NCBI GenBank assembly: GCA_945889575.1
Contig: CAMDBY010000003.1
Location: forward strand, 1 to 23,079
Origin: Bifidobacterium breve
Lineage (GTDB): Bacteria > Actinomycetota > Acidimicrobiia > Acidimicrobiales > Ilumatobacteraceae
Length of the DNA stretch: 23,079 nucleotides
Direction of reading: 5' to 3'
Shown: one piece after another, positions 14,692 to 22,699 of the stretch
How the letters are laid out: each line of letters begins with the position of its first letter
Position numbering within the stretch: position 1 is the first letter of the stretch
Translations under genes and position numbers: made by a program
Notes under the pieces: generated by a model
Databases searched by the model: none
The model's input: only the letters and a program-made list of their open reading frames with translations
What the model was told of the DNA's origin: nothing

Positions 14692-15057
14692 CTAGACCCA
14701 GCGCAGGACGCCTTTGCGCCACGCATAGACGAGACCAAGCAACAAGATGGCGACAAAGATGCCCATCTCTACGAGGCCAAAACCTCCGTACCGCTCGAGT
14801 TGAGTGGCCCACGGGAAAATAAAAACTGCTTCAACATCAAAGATCACGAACAACAACGCAAAAACGTAATAGCGAATTTGGCTTTGTGACCAACCGTCAC
14901 CAACGGGATCAACACCGCTTTCGTAGGTGAGCAATTTTTCCGCGTTGGGATTATTCGGACGAATAAGTGCCGAAATACCAAGCAGCAAGCCGGCAACAAG
15001 AAAGGAGGCCAGTCCAAACCACACAACAGTGAGATAGGACCGTAGGAACGGGGACAT
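14692..15057 (-). CDS. nuoA: Complex I subunit NuoA, set 1
   Basis: NuoA is a three-helix membrane subunit near the quinone channel. The family loop TYESGVDPVGDG (44-55) and the acidic helix motif FVIFDVEAVFIFPW (70-83, Asp74 and Glu76) are present. The ATG at 15057 gives 121 residues; TTG at 15066 and GTG at 15060 are in frame. No clear Shine-Dalgarno site precedes any of them, so initiation on a leaderless or near-leaderless message is possible. This is the first gene of the 11-gene nuo cluster, 62 bases downstream of the glutamine amidotransferase gene on the same strand. Confidence 0.95.
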   Translation of the reverse strand: MSPFLRSYLTVVWFGLASFLVAGLLLGISALIRPNNPNAEKLLTYESGVDPVGDGWSQSQIRYYVFALLFVIFDVEAVFIFPWATQLERYGGFGLVEMGIFVAILLLGLVYAWRKGVLRWV

Positions 15058-15119
15058 CACGACCAAAACTACTACGGGGACTCACTATCGTCCCAACTAC
15101 GCAGTGGACCAGTGCCCCG
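15058..15119 (-). promoter_or_regulatory. Leader of the nuo set 1 cluster: weak promoter and hairpin
   Basis: On the minus strand a TTGGGA, 16 bases, TAGTAG arrangement, or alternatively a TAGTTT box, lies close to the nuoA start and could give a short or absent leader. ACGGGG (15074-15079) pairs with CCCCGT (15115-15120) and, after a 3-base bulge, CACT (15083-15086) pairs with AGTG (15111-15114). The result is a long-looped hairpin beginning at the amidotransferase stop codon. Whether it terminates the upstream message or regulates nuo is not known. Promoter matches are weak. Confidence 0.3.
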
Positions 15120-15821
15120 TTACGCCATGTGCCTTTGTGCGATATTTTCTAAAAACCATGCGACCAATTCATCGCATCTCTGTTCGGCATCGACCACGCG
15201 AGAACTCGTTTCTTGCATCAACTGGTCGGGGGTCATTCCGATAGCCGCCAATTCATCGCCGCCCTGGCCAGTTATCCACAATCGCACAATCGATTCAGAC
15301 GCCTCAGGGTGGAATTGAAGGCCAAGGGCCCTCCCGCAGATCATGGCCTGGGGTCCAACGGGTGAATCAGCAAGGGCCGTGGCTCCAGCGGGAACGCTAA
15401 ATCGGTCGTAATGCCACTGCATCCAATCACCTCGAGTCAGGCATTCGGGGGCTGAATTGGTCGCCTCAGAGACCGGAAACACTTGGTACCACCCGATTTC
15501 AGGGGTTTTTGCTCGAGTGATTTCCCCTCCCAGGGTGACCGCCAATTGTTGTGCGCCAAAGCAAATGCCCAGAATTGCGATACCCCGAGACACCGCATCT
15601 GCCAGCAGGGTTTGCTCGGCCCGCACGGGTTCTGCAACATGATCCCAATACGTGCTCCAATTCGACCCCATGGCAACAACGAGGTCACAACCGTCGAGTG
15701 ACGGCCAATTCTGATGGTCTTCTCGAAGAAATTCAGTGAATGAGTACCCGCGTTGGCGTAATGCACGTCCAACAAAACCAGGATCAGCATCCTCACGATT
15801 AGCGATGAGTACAGCGCGCAT
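15120..15821 (-). CDS. Class I glutamine amidotransferase (GMP synthase-like domain)
   Basis: The 233-residue protein is a stand-alone class I amidotransferase domain that would release ammonia from glutamine or hydrolyse a gamma-glutamyl compound. The triad is visible: the nucleophile Cys87 in LGICFGAQQLA, and His171 and Glu173 in GLQFHPEAS. The substrate-side HYDRFSVP motif is also present. The partner or acceptor is not known, and no synthetase domain is attached. The ATG at 15821 is chosen because a TACCGT -10 box ends seven bases before it, which suggests a leaderless message; GTG at 15827 is in frame. It lies directly upstream of nuoA on the same strand, so read-through into the nuo cluster is possible. 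The family is broad, so the precise function is open. Confidence 0.85.
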   Translation of the reverse strand: MRAVLIANREDADPGFVGRALRQRGYSFTEFLREDHQNWPSLDGCDLVVAMGSNWSTYWDHVAEPVRAEQTLLADAVSRGIAILGICFGAQQLAVTLGGEITRAKTPEIGWYQVFPVSEATNSAPECLTRGDWMQWHYDRFSVPAGATALADSPVGPQAMICGRALGLQFHPEASESIVRLWITGQGGDELAAIGMTPDQLMQETSSRVVDAEQRCDELVAWFLENIAQRHMA

Positions 15822-15857
15822 GCCCACTACGGTAGGGGCAGATGACAGCTATACCAA
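15822..15857. promoter_or_regulatory. Compact divergent promoter with a shared, symmetric -10
   Basis: Only 20 bases separate the start codons of the amidotransferase (15821, -) and ilvA (15842, +). The central CTACGGTAG (15827-15835) is nearly self-complementary. On the plus strand TACGGT (15828-15833) lies eight bases before the ilvA ATG. On the minus strand TACCGT (15834-15829) lies seven bases before the amidotransferase ATG, with TTGGTA (15857-15852) 17 bases upstream as a -35. Both messages could be leaderless. No good -35 is seen for ilvA. Confidence 0.5.
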
Positions 15858-17053
15858 TTGATTCTGAGGTCATCGAAGCAGCTCGACGTGCCGGAGTGGG
15901 TGTGGTCAAACGCACCCCCATCACCGAATCTGCTGCATTGTCTGAACGGTACGGCGGAAACGTGGTATTCAAGGCTGAAAATTTGCAGCGCACTGGGTCT
16001 TTCAAAATTCGCGGTGCGATGAGCAAACTCGCCTCGCTTGGGGATGCAGTGAAGAACGGCGTGGTGGCGGGCAGTGCCGGAAACCATGCGCAATCAATTG
16101 CTTTTGCCGCACGTCATCACAACGTTCCGTGTGAGATTTTTGTTCCGGCTGGTGCATCGCTGTCGAAGATGGAAGCTGCGCGTTCCTACGGTGCAATTCT
16201 CAGCGAGGGTGGCGACACATTGTCTGATGCTGTTGCTGCAGCACAAGGACGGGCAGATGCAATGGGAATGAATTTCTGTCATCCCTATGACGACCCCTTT
16301 GTTGTTGCAGGACAAGCAACTCTTGGTCTTGAATTACTAGAAGACATTTCAGATTTATCAGTTGTCATCATTCCACTTGGTGGAGGTGGTTTGACTGGCG
16401 GTGTTGCAATGGCTCTAAAGACATTCAACTCAAAGATTCGAGTGGTCGGTGTTCAAGTGCGTGCATGTGCACCGTATGCCGGTTTCCCTCCCCCTGATGG
16501 CCCTATCGTCACACTCGCAGATGGAATTGCAGTGAAGATGCCGGGTGCTTTTACTCGTCCACTTATCGAAAAGTATGTCGATGAGATTGTTGTTGTTGAA
16601 GAAGATCTAGTTGCCGATGCAATGGTTCTTCTGATGGATCGTGGCAAGTTGTACGTTGAAGGAGGCGGAGCCGTTGGTGTTTCTGCACTGATGAGCGGCC
16701 AAGTACAACCGGCACAGACTGGTACAACATGTGTTGTTCTGTCAGGAGGCAATGTTGATCTGGGTTTGCTACCCGGTCTGATTCGTCGTAACGAAACAAA
16801 GGCTGGTCGCAGACTTATTTTGTTTGTTCGTATCTCTGACAGGCCTGGCGGTCTCGCTCGACTACTTACATTGTTTGCAGAAACAGGTGCCAACCTTGTT
16901 GAAGTAGAACACGTTCGTGAGGGCGTGAGTTTGCATGTTCGTGAAACTGGTATTCAAGCTGTCTTGGAAGTACGAAGTCGCGCACAAGCTGAAGAAGTTC
17001 TCGCCGCAGTTCGCAATGCCGGATACGAGGCAGACGAAGTAGAAGCCGGATGA
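15842..17053 (+). CDS. ilvA: Threonine ammonia-lyase with C-terminal ACT-like domain
   Basis: This PLP enzyme deaminates threonine to 2-oxobutanoate, the first step towards isoleucine, or acts catabolically. The 403-residue protein has the PLP lysine Lys55 in TGSFKIRGA, the substrate loop SAGNHAQS (78-85), and the phosphate-binding glycines GGGGLTGG (180-187). From about 325 onward an ACT-like regulatory domain begins with LILFVRISDRPGGLARLL. Length and single ACT domain match the shorter threonine dehydratase class rather than the long biosynthetic form with two. The ATG at 15842 has AGGGG only three bases upstream, too close for a normal ribosome site; a leaderless start is as likely. The stop overlaps the next gene as ATGA. 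Serine dehydratase activity cannot be excluded. Confidence 0.93.
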   Translation: MTAIPIDSEVIEAARRAGVGVVKRTPITESAALSERYGGNVVFKAENLQRTGSFKIRGAMSKLASLGDAVKNGVVAGSAGNHAQSIAFAARHHNVPCEIFVPAGASLSKMEAARSYGAILSEGGDTLSDAVAAAQGRADAMGMNFCHPYDDPFVVAGQATLGLELLEDISDLSVVIIPLGGGGLTGGVAMALKTFNSKIRVVGVQVRACAPYAGFPPPDGPIVTLADGIAVKMPGAFTRPLIEKYVDEIVVVEEDLVADAMVLLMDRGKLYVEGGGAVGVSALMSGQVQPAQTGTTCVVLSGGNVDLGLLPGLIRRNETKAGRRLILFVRISDRPGGLARLLTLFAETGANLVEVEHVREGVSLHVRETGIQAVLEVRSRAQAEEVLAAVRNAGYEADEVEAG

Positions 17054-17739
17054 GCAAACCGCTGATTGCAATTCCGGGACGCATGAGCCCTGAAGCAACA
17101 GGACACCGCACTCCGGTTACAAGTTGTGGACAGAACTACATCGATGCCATCCATCGTGCAGGTGGCCTACCAGTCCTTGTTCCGCCTACAGACGACATGT
17201 CAACTATTGCCGCAACTATTGCTCGCTGTGATGGAATGCTCCTGATTGGTGGCGGTGATGTCAGCCCATCAAAATACGGAGCGACCGAATGGGCACGGTT
17301 GTTTGGAGTCAATGAACTTGTTGATGACTTTGAAATTGCGGCCCTACATCGGGCTATGGAATGTGACATCCCGGTTTTAGCCGTCTGTCGCGGACAACAA
17401 GTTCTGAACGTTGCTCTTGGTGGCACTCTTGTGCAACACCTCAAGACAACTCCTGACCATCGCGACACTATGCACGGAATTCAAGTCGTCACTGGTTCAC
17501 GTTTGGCGCAAGCTATGGGAACAACTGATCCGCTTATCCATTCACTTCATCATCAAGCGATTGAAAAAGTTGCGCCAGGACTTGTTGTCGTCGGAACACA
17601 TCAAGACGGCACTATTGAAGCGGTCGAACACACAGGCTCAACATGGATTGTGGCAGTGCAATGGCACCCAGAAGACACCGCCCGCGAAGATCCGTCACAA
17701 CAGGGTTTGTTTAATACCCTGATTACCCACGCCAGCTAA
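17050..17739 (+). CDS. Peptidase C26 / gamma-glutamyl-GABA hydrolase-like amidotransferase
   Basis: The 229-residue protein is a class I amidotransferase fold of the peptidase C26 group, whose best known member PuuD hydrolyses gamma-glutamyl-GABA in putrescine breakdown. Cys113 in LAVCRGQQVLNVALGG is the nucleophile, and His206 with Glu208 in VQWHPEDT completes the triad. The N-terminal IAIPGRM, the LLIGGGDVSPSKYG loop and the HSLHHQAI motif are all typical. It is translationally coupled to ilvA by an ATGA overlap. No other putrescine-pathway gene is nearby, so the natural substrate may be a different gamma-glutamyl compound. The gene ends one base short of the convergent nuoN of set 2. Confidence 0.9.
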   Translation: MSKPLIAIPGRMSPEATGHRTPVTSCGQNYIDAIHRAGGLPVLVPPTDDMSTIAATIARCDGMLLIGGGDVSPSKYGATEWARLFGVNELVDDFEIAALHRAMECDIPVLAVCRGQQVLNVALGGTLVQHLKTTPDHRDTMHGIQVVTGSRLAQAMGTTDPLIHSLHHQAIEKVAPGLVVVGTHQDGTIEAVEHTGSTWIVAVQWHPEDTAREDPSQQGLFNTLITHAS

Positions 17740-17761
17740 TTTAGCGAGGCGCGAAACGCGC
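17735..17761. terminator. Hairpins at the C26 / nuoN2 convergent junction
   Basis: GCTAA (17735-17739), one T, and TTAGC (17741-17745) form a perfect 5-bp dyad that contains both stop codons. Next to it GCGCG (17749-17753), AAA, CGCGC (17757-17761) is a compact GC hairpin lying within the last codons of nuoN2 and ten bases after the C26 stop. Neither is followed by a T tract, so intrinsic termination is doubtful. Confidence 0.3.
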
Positions 17762-19234
17762 AAGGCGTGTGGCGTGAAGAAGCAACTCAGGGAAGAACCC
17801 AACAATCAGAGTTGCAACAACGGAGATGGCAATCACAATGACGACTGCTGGATCTACTGAGATCTCAGAATCTGATGCAGGCTCTTCTAACCACATGCTG
17901 ACTGCAATACGAAGGTACAAATAGGCACCAATGACTGCTGCCACCATTGCAGCAATTGCAAGAACATACGAGTTTGCTTCTACAGATGATTTGATGACCG
18001 CAAATTTTGCAACGAACCCAGCCGTCAGTGGAACTCCCGCTTGAGCGAACAATAAGACGGTAAATGCCAACGCCAAAGGTGGGCGGCGCTTTGCCAAACC
18101 TTTGAAATCAGAAAGGTTCGTCTCTCCGTCGGTGTTGCCGGACAATGCAAGAACAATTGCAAATGAGCCCATTACCAACACGGTGTAGATCGCCAGGTAG
18201 TTCATTGAAGTAGCAATGCCGTCGCTACCCATATGGCCTGCTGCTTCTACTCCGACCAAAATAAATCCGGCGTGGCTAATAGATGAATAGGCCAACATAC
18301 GTTTTACGTTTGTCTGGACTACTGCCAAAATCGAACCAGTGAAGACGGTGAGGATTGCGAGTGCCCACACAACGGGACGCCAATCATCAACGCGCTGTTC
18401 AAGACCCACCAACAGAATACGAATGAGAGCTGCAAACGCCGCAACTTTTCCTGCAGAAGCCATAAACGCGGTAACCGGGGTCGGTGCTCCTTCGTACACG
18501 TCAGGAGTCCACACATGGAACGGCGCAGCTGACACCTTGAACCCGAGACCAACCAGCAACATACCGATACCAACCAGCAGCATCGCATCTGCGTTGATGA
18601 TGGAGATATTCCCCGAGAGGGCTTCGCCGATACCCGAGATCTTTGTGCTGCCCGTTGATCCGAAGATCAATGCCACTCCGTATAAGAAAAAGGCAGATGA
18701 GAAGCCGCCAAGAATGAAGTATTTCAGACCTGATTCCTGACTCTGCTCGCGATCACGATTACTTGCCGCCAAGAGATACAAAGACAAACTGAGTGTTTCA
18801 AGTCCAAGGAACAACACAATGAGTTCATTTGCAGACACCATTACTAACCCACCAATAGCAGCGGTCAATAAAAGGGCATATAGCTCGGGGCCATCAGCAT
18901 TCATTCGCGTGAGATACGCCGACATCATGAGTGCACCAAAAATTACGGCCAAACAGATTGTGATGCTGGCGAGAACAGAGAAACGGTCAATGGCGATTGC
19001 ATCGGCAAAGAAGGTCTTGCCCTTGTTGTAATACAAGTTGTTCCACTGCACCGCATTTGCAACGATGGCAACGGTTGTTGAGATGCCTGTTACCCATGCA
19101 TATCCACGGCGTGGCCATGTCGGAACAAGCGAACCGACGAGTAGAAGAAAACAAGTACCAGCCAATAACGAAAGAATGGGAATCAGTTCAACCCAAGGAA
19201 CTGCTGGGCCATCAAGTGTTGCTGCAAAAACCAT
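17741..19234 (-). CDS. nuoN: Complex I subunit NuoN, set 2
   Basis: This is the last gene of the second complex I operon. The 497-residue antiporter-like protein shows Glu146 in LFLGLETLSLSLYLL, Lys233 in GLGFKVSAAPFHVWTPDVY, and EGAPTPVTAFMASAGKVAAF. The overall layout is as expected for actinobacterial NuoN. The ATG at 19234 shares its A with the nuoM stop (TGATG); a GTG one codon earlier (19237) is also possible. Compared with NuoN of set 1 the N-terminus, loops and C-terminus differ throughout while the core motifs agree, so the two copies are old paralogues or were acquired separately. Confidence 0.95.
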   Translation of the reverse strand: MVFAATLDGPAVPWVELIPILSLLAGTCFLLLVGSLVPTWPRRGYAWVTGISTTVAIVANAVQWNNLYYNKGKTFFADAIAIDRFSVLASITICLAVIFGALMMSAYLTRMNADGPELYALLLTAAIGGLVMVSANELIVLFLGLETLSLSLYLLAASNRDREQSQESGLKYFILGGFSSAFFLYGVALIFGSTGSTKISGIGEALSGNISIINADAMLLVGIGMLLVGLGFKVSAAPFHVWTPDVYEGAPTPVTAFMASAGKVAAFAALIRILLVGLEQRVDDWRPVVWALAILTVFTGSILAVVQTNVKRMLAYSSISHAGFILVGVEAAGHMGSDGIATSMNYLAIYTVLVMGSFAIVLALSGNTDGETNLSDFKGLAKRRPPLALAFTVLLFAQAGVPLTAGFVAKFAVIKSSVEANSYVLAIAAMVAAVIGAYLYLRIAVSMWLEEPASDSEISVDPAVVIVIAISVVATLIVGFFPELLLHATRLARFAPR

Positions 19235-20784
19235 CACTCGCCTGCCTTTTCTCCGTGAGGCACAACCACGATGTTGGGTGTGGTCGGCACTTTGTAATCG
19301 CTATGAGAAACAACGTGTTCGACCAACTTGTCAACGCTAGGTTCAATTCGCTCAAGCATTGGCTTTGGATACACACCAGTGAATCCGATGAGTCCGATAA
19401 ACACCATAATTAGTGCACTCTCGCGCAAAGTCATCTCAGCAAAACTTGAATTCGCTTCATCAGGCTCACCATGGAATACGCGTTGGTATGCCCACAACAA
19501 ATACAACGCGGCAAGAATGACACCGGTCGCAGCGACAATGGTCCACCACCGTGCCGACTGAAATGAACCAATCAGAATCAAAAATTCTCCGGCGAATCCG
19601 TTGAGTCCTGGTACGCCAATTGAGCTCAACATCACGATCATGAATGCCGCAGAGAAAATTGGAGCAACTGATTGAATACCACGCAACTCGGCAATTTCGC
19701 GAGTATGACGACGCTCGTAAATCATGCCGACCAGCAAGAACAATGCCCCAGTAGAAATACCGTGGTTCACCATTTGCATCACACTGCCCGTGAGCGATTG
19801 TGAAGTGATGGCGAAAATACCAAGGACAATAAATCCGAGGTGAGCAACAGATGAATACGCAACAAGACGCTTTAGGTCAGTCTGCATGGTGGCAGCGATT
19901 GCACCATAGACAATTCCGATAACTGCAAGTGTTAGCAGTACTGGTTTTGCCCACACAGCTGCAGCTGGGAACAAGTACAAACCGAATCGAAGGAATCCGT
20001 ATGTTCCCATCTTCAACAACACACCAGCCAAGATGACCGAGCCGCCAGTTGGCGCTTGTGTATGTGCATCAGGTAACCAGGTGTGCAACGGGAAGATGGG
20101 CACCTTTACAGCAAACGCAATGGCAAATGATACGAACAGCCAACGACCAGTATTGGTAGCAAAACTTGCTTGCTCAGCAAGGGTGACCAAGTCAAAGGTG
20201 AGGTATCCAATGTCACGTCGTGCGATAACCGCGGTGGCAATGATGCCGACCAACATGAATGCCGAGCCGAGCATCGTGTACAAAAAGAACTTTGTAGCTG
20301 CGTAGACGCGCTTGTCGTATCCCCATCCACCAATGAGGAAATACATCGGCACAAGAACAATCTCGAAGAAGATAAAGAACAAGAAGAGATCAAGACTGAG
20401 GAAACTACCCATCACGCCTGCTTCAAGTAACAACAGCCATGCCAGATAACGCTTGTGATCGTGATGCGGATCAACACCGAGGATTACTAGCGGGAAAAGT
20501 ATTCCGGTGAGAACGACAAGGAAAAGAGAAACACCGTCAACCCCAAGATGCCAAGAGATTCCCCATGACGTCACCCAGTCATGTTGAGAAACGTATTGGA
20601 ATCCGGATTCATCAGACTTAAATGAAGCCAGCAACCAGATCGACATGCCGCCAACACCAACGCTGAACAGCATTGCAATGAGCTTTACTATCTCAAGATG
20701 TTTGTTGCTAACAATTGTGATGAGAACAGCGCCGAGAATCGGCAACAAGATAAGCGCCGACAGGATAGGAAATGAAGCATGCAT
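19234..20784 (-). CDS. nuoM: Complex I subunit NuoM, set 2
   Basis: The 516-residue antiporter-like subunit shows Glu141 in FLFFIFFEIVLVPMYFLIGG, Lys227 in FAVKVPIFPLHTWLPDAHTQ, and QTDLKRLVAYSSVAHLGFI. The reading frame stays open upstream to 20811, but the ATG at 20784 shares its A with the nuoL stop (TAATG), follows AGAGGG at a normal distance, and gives the family N-terminus MHASFPILS. The tail (VPHGEKAGE) is hydrophilic. It is translationally linked to both neighbours. Confidence 0.95.
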   Translation of the reverse strand: MHASFPILSALILLPILGAVLITIVSNKHLEIVKLIAMLFSVGVGGMSIWLLASFKSDESGFQYVSQHDWVTSWGISWHLGVDGVSLFLVVLTGILFPLVILGVDPHHDHKRYLAWLLLLEAGVMGSFLSLDLFLFFIFFEIVLVPMYFLIGGWGYDKRVYAATKFFLYTMLGSAFMLVGIIATAVIARRDIGYLTFDLVTLAEQASFATNTGRWLFVSFAIAFAVKVPIFPLHTWLPDAHTQAPTGGSVILAGVLLKMGTYGFLRFGLYLFPAAAVWAKPVLLTLAVIGIVYGAIAATMQTDLKRLVAYSSVAHLGFIVLGIFAITSQSLTGSVMQMVNHGISTGALFLLVGMIYERRHTREIAELRGIQSVAPIFSAAFMIVMLSSIGVPGLNGFAGEFLILIGSFQSARWWTIVAATGVILAALYLLWAYQRVFHGEPDEANSSFAEMTLRESALIMVFIGLIGFTGVYPKPMLERIEPSVDKLVEHVVSHSDYKVPTTPNIVVVPHGEKAGE

Positions 20785-22694
20785 TAGAGGATCCCTCTTA
20801 AAAGGAACCACGCGAGTAGCACCACTGCACCGAGACCGATAACGAAGGCATACGAGCGAATAAGTCCGCTTTGTACTTTGCGCAAGAGACCACTAGCAGC
20901 ACGAACTTCGGTACCAATTCCATTTACTGCACCATCAACGACTTTTGCATCAAATGCAGCAACGCCACCAAAGGCTGCACGCCCGGGACCGCCAACAATT
21001 GCAGACACTGCAGAGTCATATCGCCATGCATCGGCAAGTATTTTCGGCTCAATAATCTTGAACTTGCCTTTGGCATACACCGCTATTGATGCAACTACTC
21101 CACTGACAGCAATAAGAATTGCGACTACTAGCAACAACCATTTGTTGCTATATGCCCACGTACCAGAGATTGACACCTCTGAATCATGGATTACTGGTTC
21201 AAGCCAATGTTCAAGGAACTTTGTGCTGTGCGAGAACGGTAACTGAAGTGCCCCGCCGACAATTGACAAGCCGGCAAGGACAACGAGTGGTGCCACCATT
21301 GTCCAAGGGCTTTCATGTGGTGTGTGATCGCCATGTGCGCCGTTTTCTTCTGCATGGTCATTCCAACGTGCTTCACCAAAGAACACCATGATGACTTGGC
21401 GCGTCATGTAGTACGCGGTCAAAAGTGCAGTGATGACTCCGATAAGCCAGAGAAGACGATTGTTTGCAAATGCATAGAGAAGTACTTCATCCTTTGACCA
21501 GAACCCTGCGAACGGCGGGATACCAGCAATGGCCAACCAGCCGATAATGAAGGTGAACCCGGTGATGGGCATCAACTTGCGAAGAGCCCCCATCTTGCGC
21601 ATGTCTTGTTCATGATGCATGCCATGAATGACTGAGCCTGAACCCAGGAACAGAAGTGCCTTGAAAAATGCGTGGGTCACCATATGGAAAATTGCTGCAA
21701 CGTACGCACCGGAACCAATAGCGAGGAACATAAATCCCAGTTGAGAAACAGTTGAATATGCCAAGACTTTTTTGATGTCGGTTTGAGCTACTGCAATAGT
21801 CGCTGCAAACAGCGCTGTAAGAGCGCCAACAGTGGCAATCACATCACCAACCCATGGATACGACGCGTGAAGGACCGGCGACATGCGCGTGAGAAGGAAC
21901 ACTCCAGATGTCACCATGGTGGCAGCGTGAATCAGAGCTGAAACCGGAGTAGGGCCTTCCATAGCGTCGGGCAACCATATATACAACGGCAGTTGTGCGC
22001 TCTTGCCACATGCACCAACAAACAACATCATGGCTATTCCAGTTGCAGTAACTGCGGCAATCTTGCCGCCCGCAGCAGCAGAGTTAATGCCTTCATATGA
22101 CAATGTTCCGACTGCAGAGAAGGCAAGGAACATTGCGACCATCATTCCCCAGTCGCCGACTCTGTTGGTCACAAATGCTTTCTTTCCAGCAGTTGCAGCA
22201 GAGTCACGCGTATGCCAGAAGGAGATGAGGAAGTACGAGCAGGCACCCACACCTTCCCAACCAAGGAAGGTAACGAGAAGGTTTTCACCGAGCACAAGCA
22301 TCAACATGGAAAAAACGAAGAGGTTGAGATACAGGAAGAACTTTGAAAACTTTGGATCGCCATGCATGTAGCCGATTGCATACAAGTGAATGAGAGATCC
22401 GATTCCCGTAATAAAGAGGGCCATCGTGACGCTCAAAGGGTCTGCCAGGAGAGCCATATCAACTTGCAGTGAACCGACAGGCAACCACGAGAACAATGTC
22501 ACGACATGATGGCGTTCTTCTGCAGTACGCGACAAAAGGTCAAGGTAAACGCCAACCACTACAACAAACGAAGATGCGGTCATCGCTGTGGCCAGTATTC
22601 CGGCACGTGGTTCGCCAAGAACCCGGCCGAACAAGAGAATCAGTAAAAAACCGGCTAATGGCAGTGCTGGAATAAGCCAAACAAGATTCAACAT
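20784..22694 (-). CDS. nuoL: Complex I subunit NuoL, set 2
   Basis: The 636-residue protein has ordinary NuoL length. Glu147 in FLGWEGVGACSYFLISFW, Lys231 in GKSAQLPLYIWLPDAMEG and QTDIKKVLAYSTVSQLGFM are present. LPLYIW replaces the LPLHTW-type motif, so the His found at this place in NuoL1 is Tyr here. The loop after the thirteenth helix (NDHAEENGAHGDHTPHESPW) has a few His but is far shorter than in set 1. The C-terminal lateral-helix end carries one VVDGAVNGIG motif where NuoL1 has two. The gene starts five bases after the nuoK stop. Confidence 0.96.
   Translation of the reverse strand: MLNLVWLIPALPLAGFLLILLFGRVLGEPRAGILATAMTASSFVVVVGVYLDLLSRTAEERHHVVTLFSWLPVGSLQVDMALLADPLSVTMALFITGIGSLIHLYAIGYMHGDPKFSKFFLYLNLFVFSMLMLVLGENLLVTFLGWEGVGACSYFLISFWHTRDSAATAGKKAFVTNRVGDWGMMVAMFLAFSAVGTLSYEGINSAAAGGKIAAVTATGIAMMLFVGACGKSAQLPLYIWLPDAMEGPTPVSALIHAATMVTSGVFLLTRMSPVLHASYPWVGDVIATVGALTALFAATIAVAQTDIKKVLAYSTVSQLGFMFLAIGSGAYVAAIFHMVTHAFFKALLFLGSGSVIHGMHHEQDMRKMGALRKLMPITGFTFIIGWLAIAGIPPFAGFWSKDEVLLYAFANNRLLWLIGVITALLTAYYMTRQVIMVFFGEARWNDHAEENGAHGDHTPHESPWTMVAPLVVLAGLSIVGGALQLPFSHSTKFLEHWLEPVIHDSEVSISGTWAYSNKWLLLVVAILIAVSGVVASIAVYAKGKFKIIEPKILADAWRYDSAVSAIVGGPGRAAFGGVAAFDAKVVDGAVNGIGTEVRAASGLLRKVQSGLIRSYAFVIGLGAVVLLAWFLLRGIL
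20786..20798 (-). promoter_or_regulatory. Small hairpin over the nuoM2 ribosome-binding site
   Basis: Just before the nuoM2 ATG the minus strand reads AGAGG, GAT, CCTCT. The first arm is the Shine-Dalgarno sequence and the second its exact complement, the loop being three bases. The nuoL2 stop codon starts at the last base of the second arm. Ribosomes finishing nuoL would melt it, favouring coupled translation. The pairing is read directly; the function is inferred. Confidence 0.35.
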
Positions 22695-22699
22695 GCCAA

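Noticed and set aside
14676..14756. Upstream extension of NuoB
   Set aside because: It runs into nuoA. The family start MGLVDRG lies at 14675 with AAGGG before it.
17701..17721. CAGGGT-N9-ACCCTG inverted repeat as a terminator
   Set aside because: It lies within the C26 coding sequence before its stop and has no T tract.
20785..20811. Nine-residue extension of NuoM2
   Set aside because: It overlaps nuoL2, and the TAATG junction with a ribosome site gives a better start.
4461..22694. The two nuoKLMN sets as a recent tandem duplication or assembly collapse
   Set aside because: Paired proteins agree only in family core motifs and differ in loops, ends and length, so the sets are distinct.
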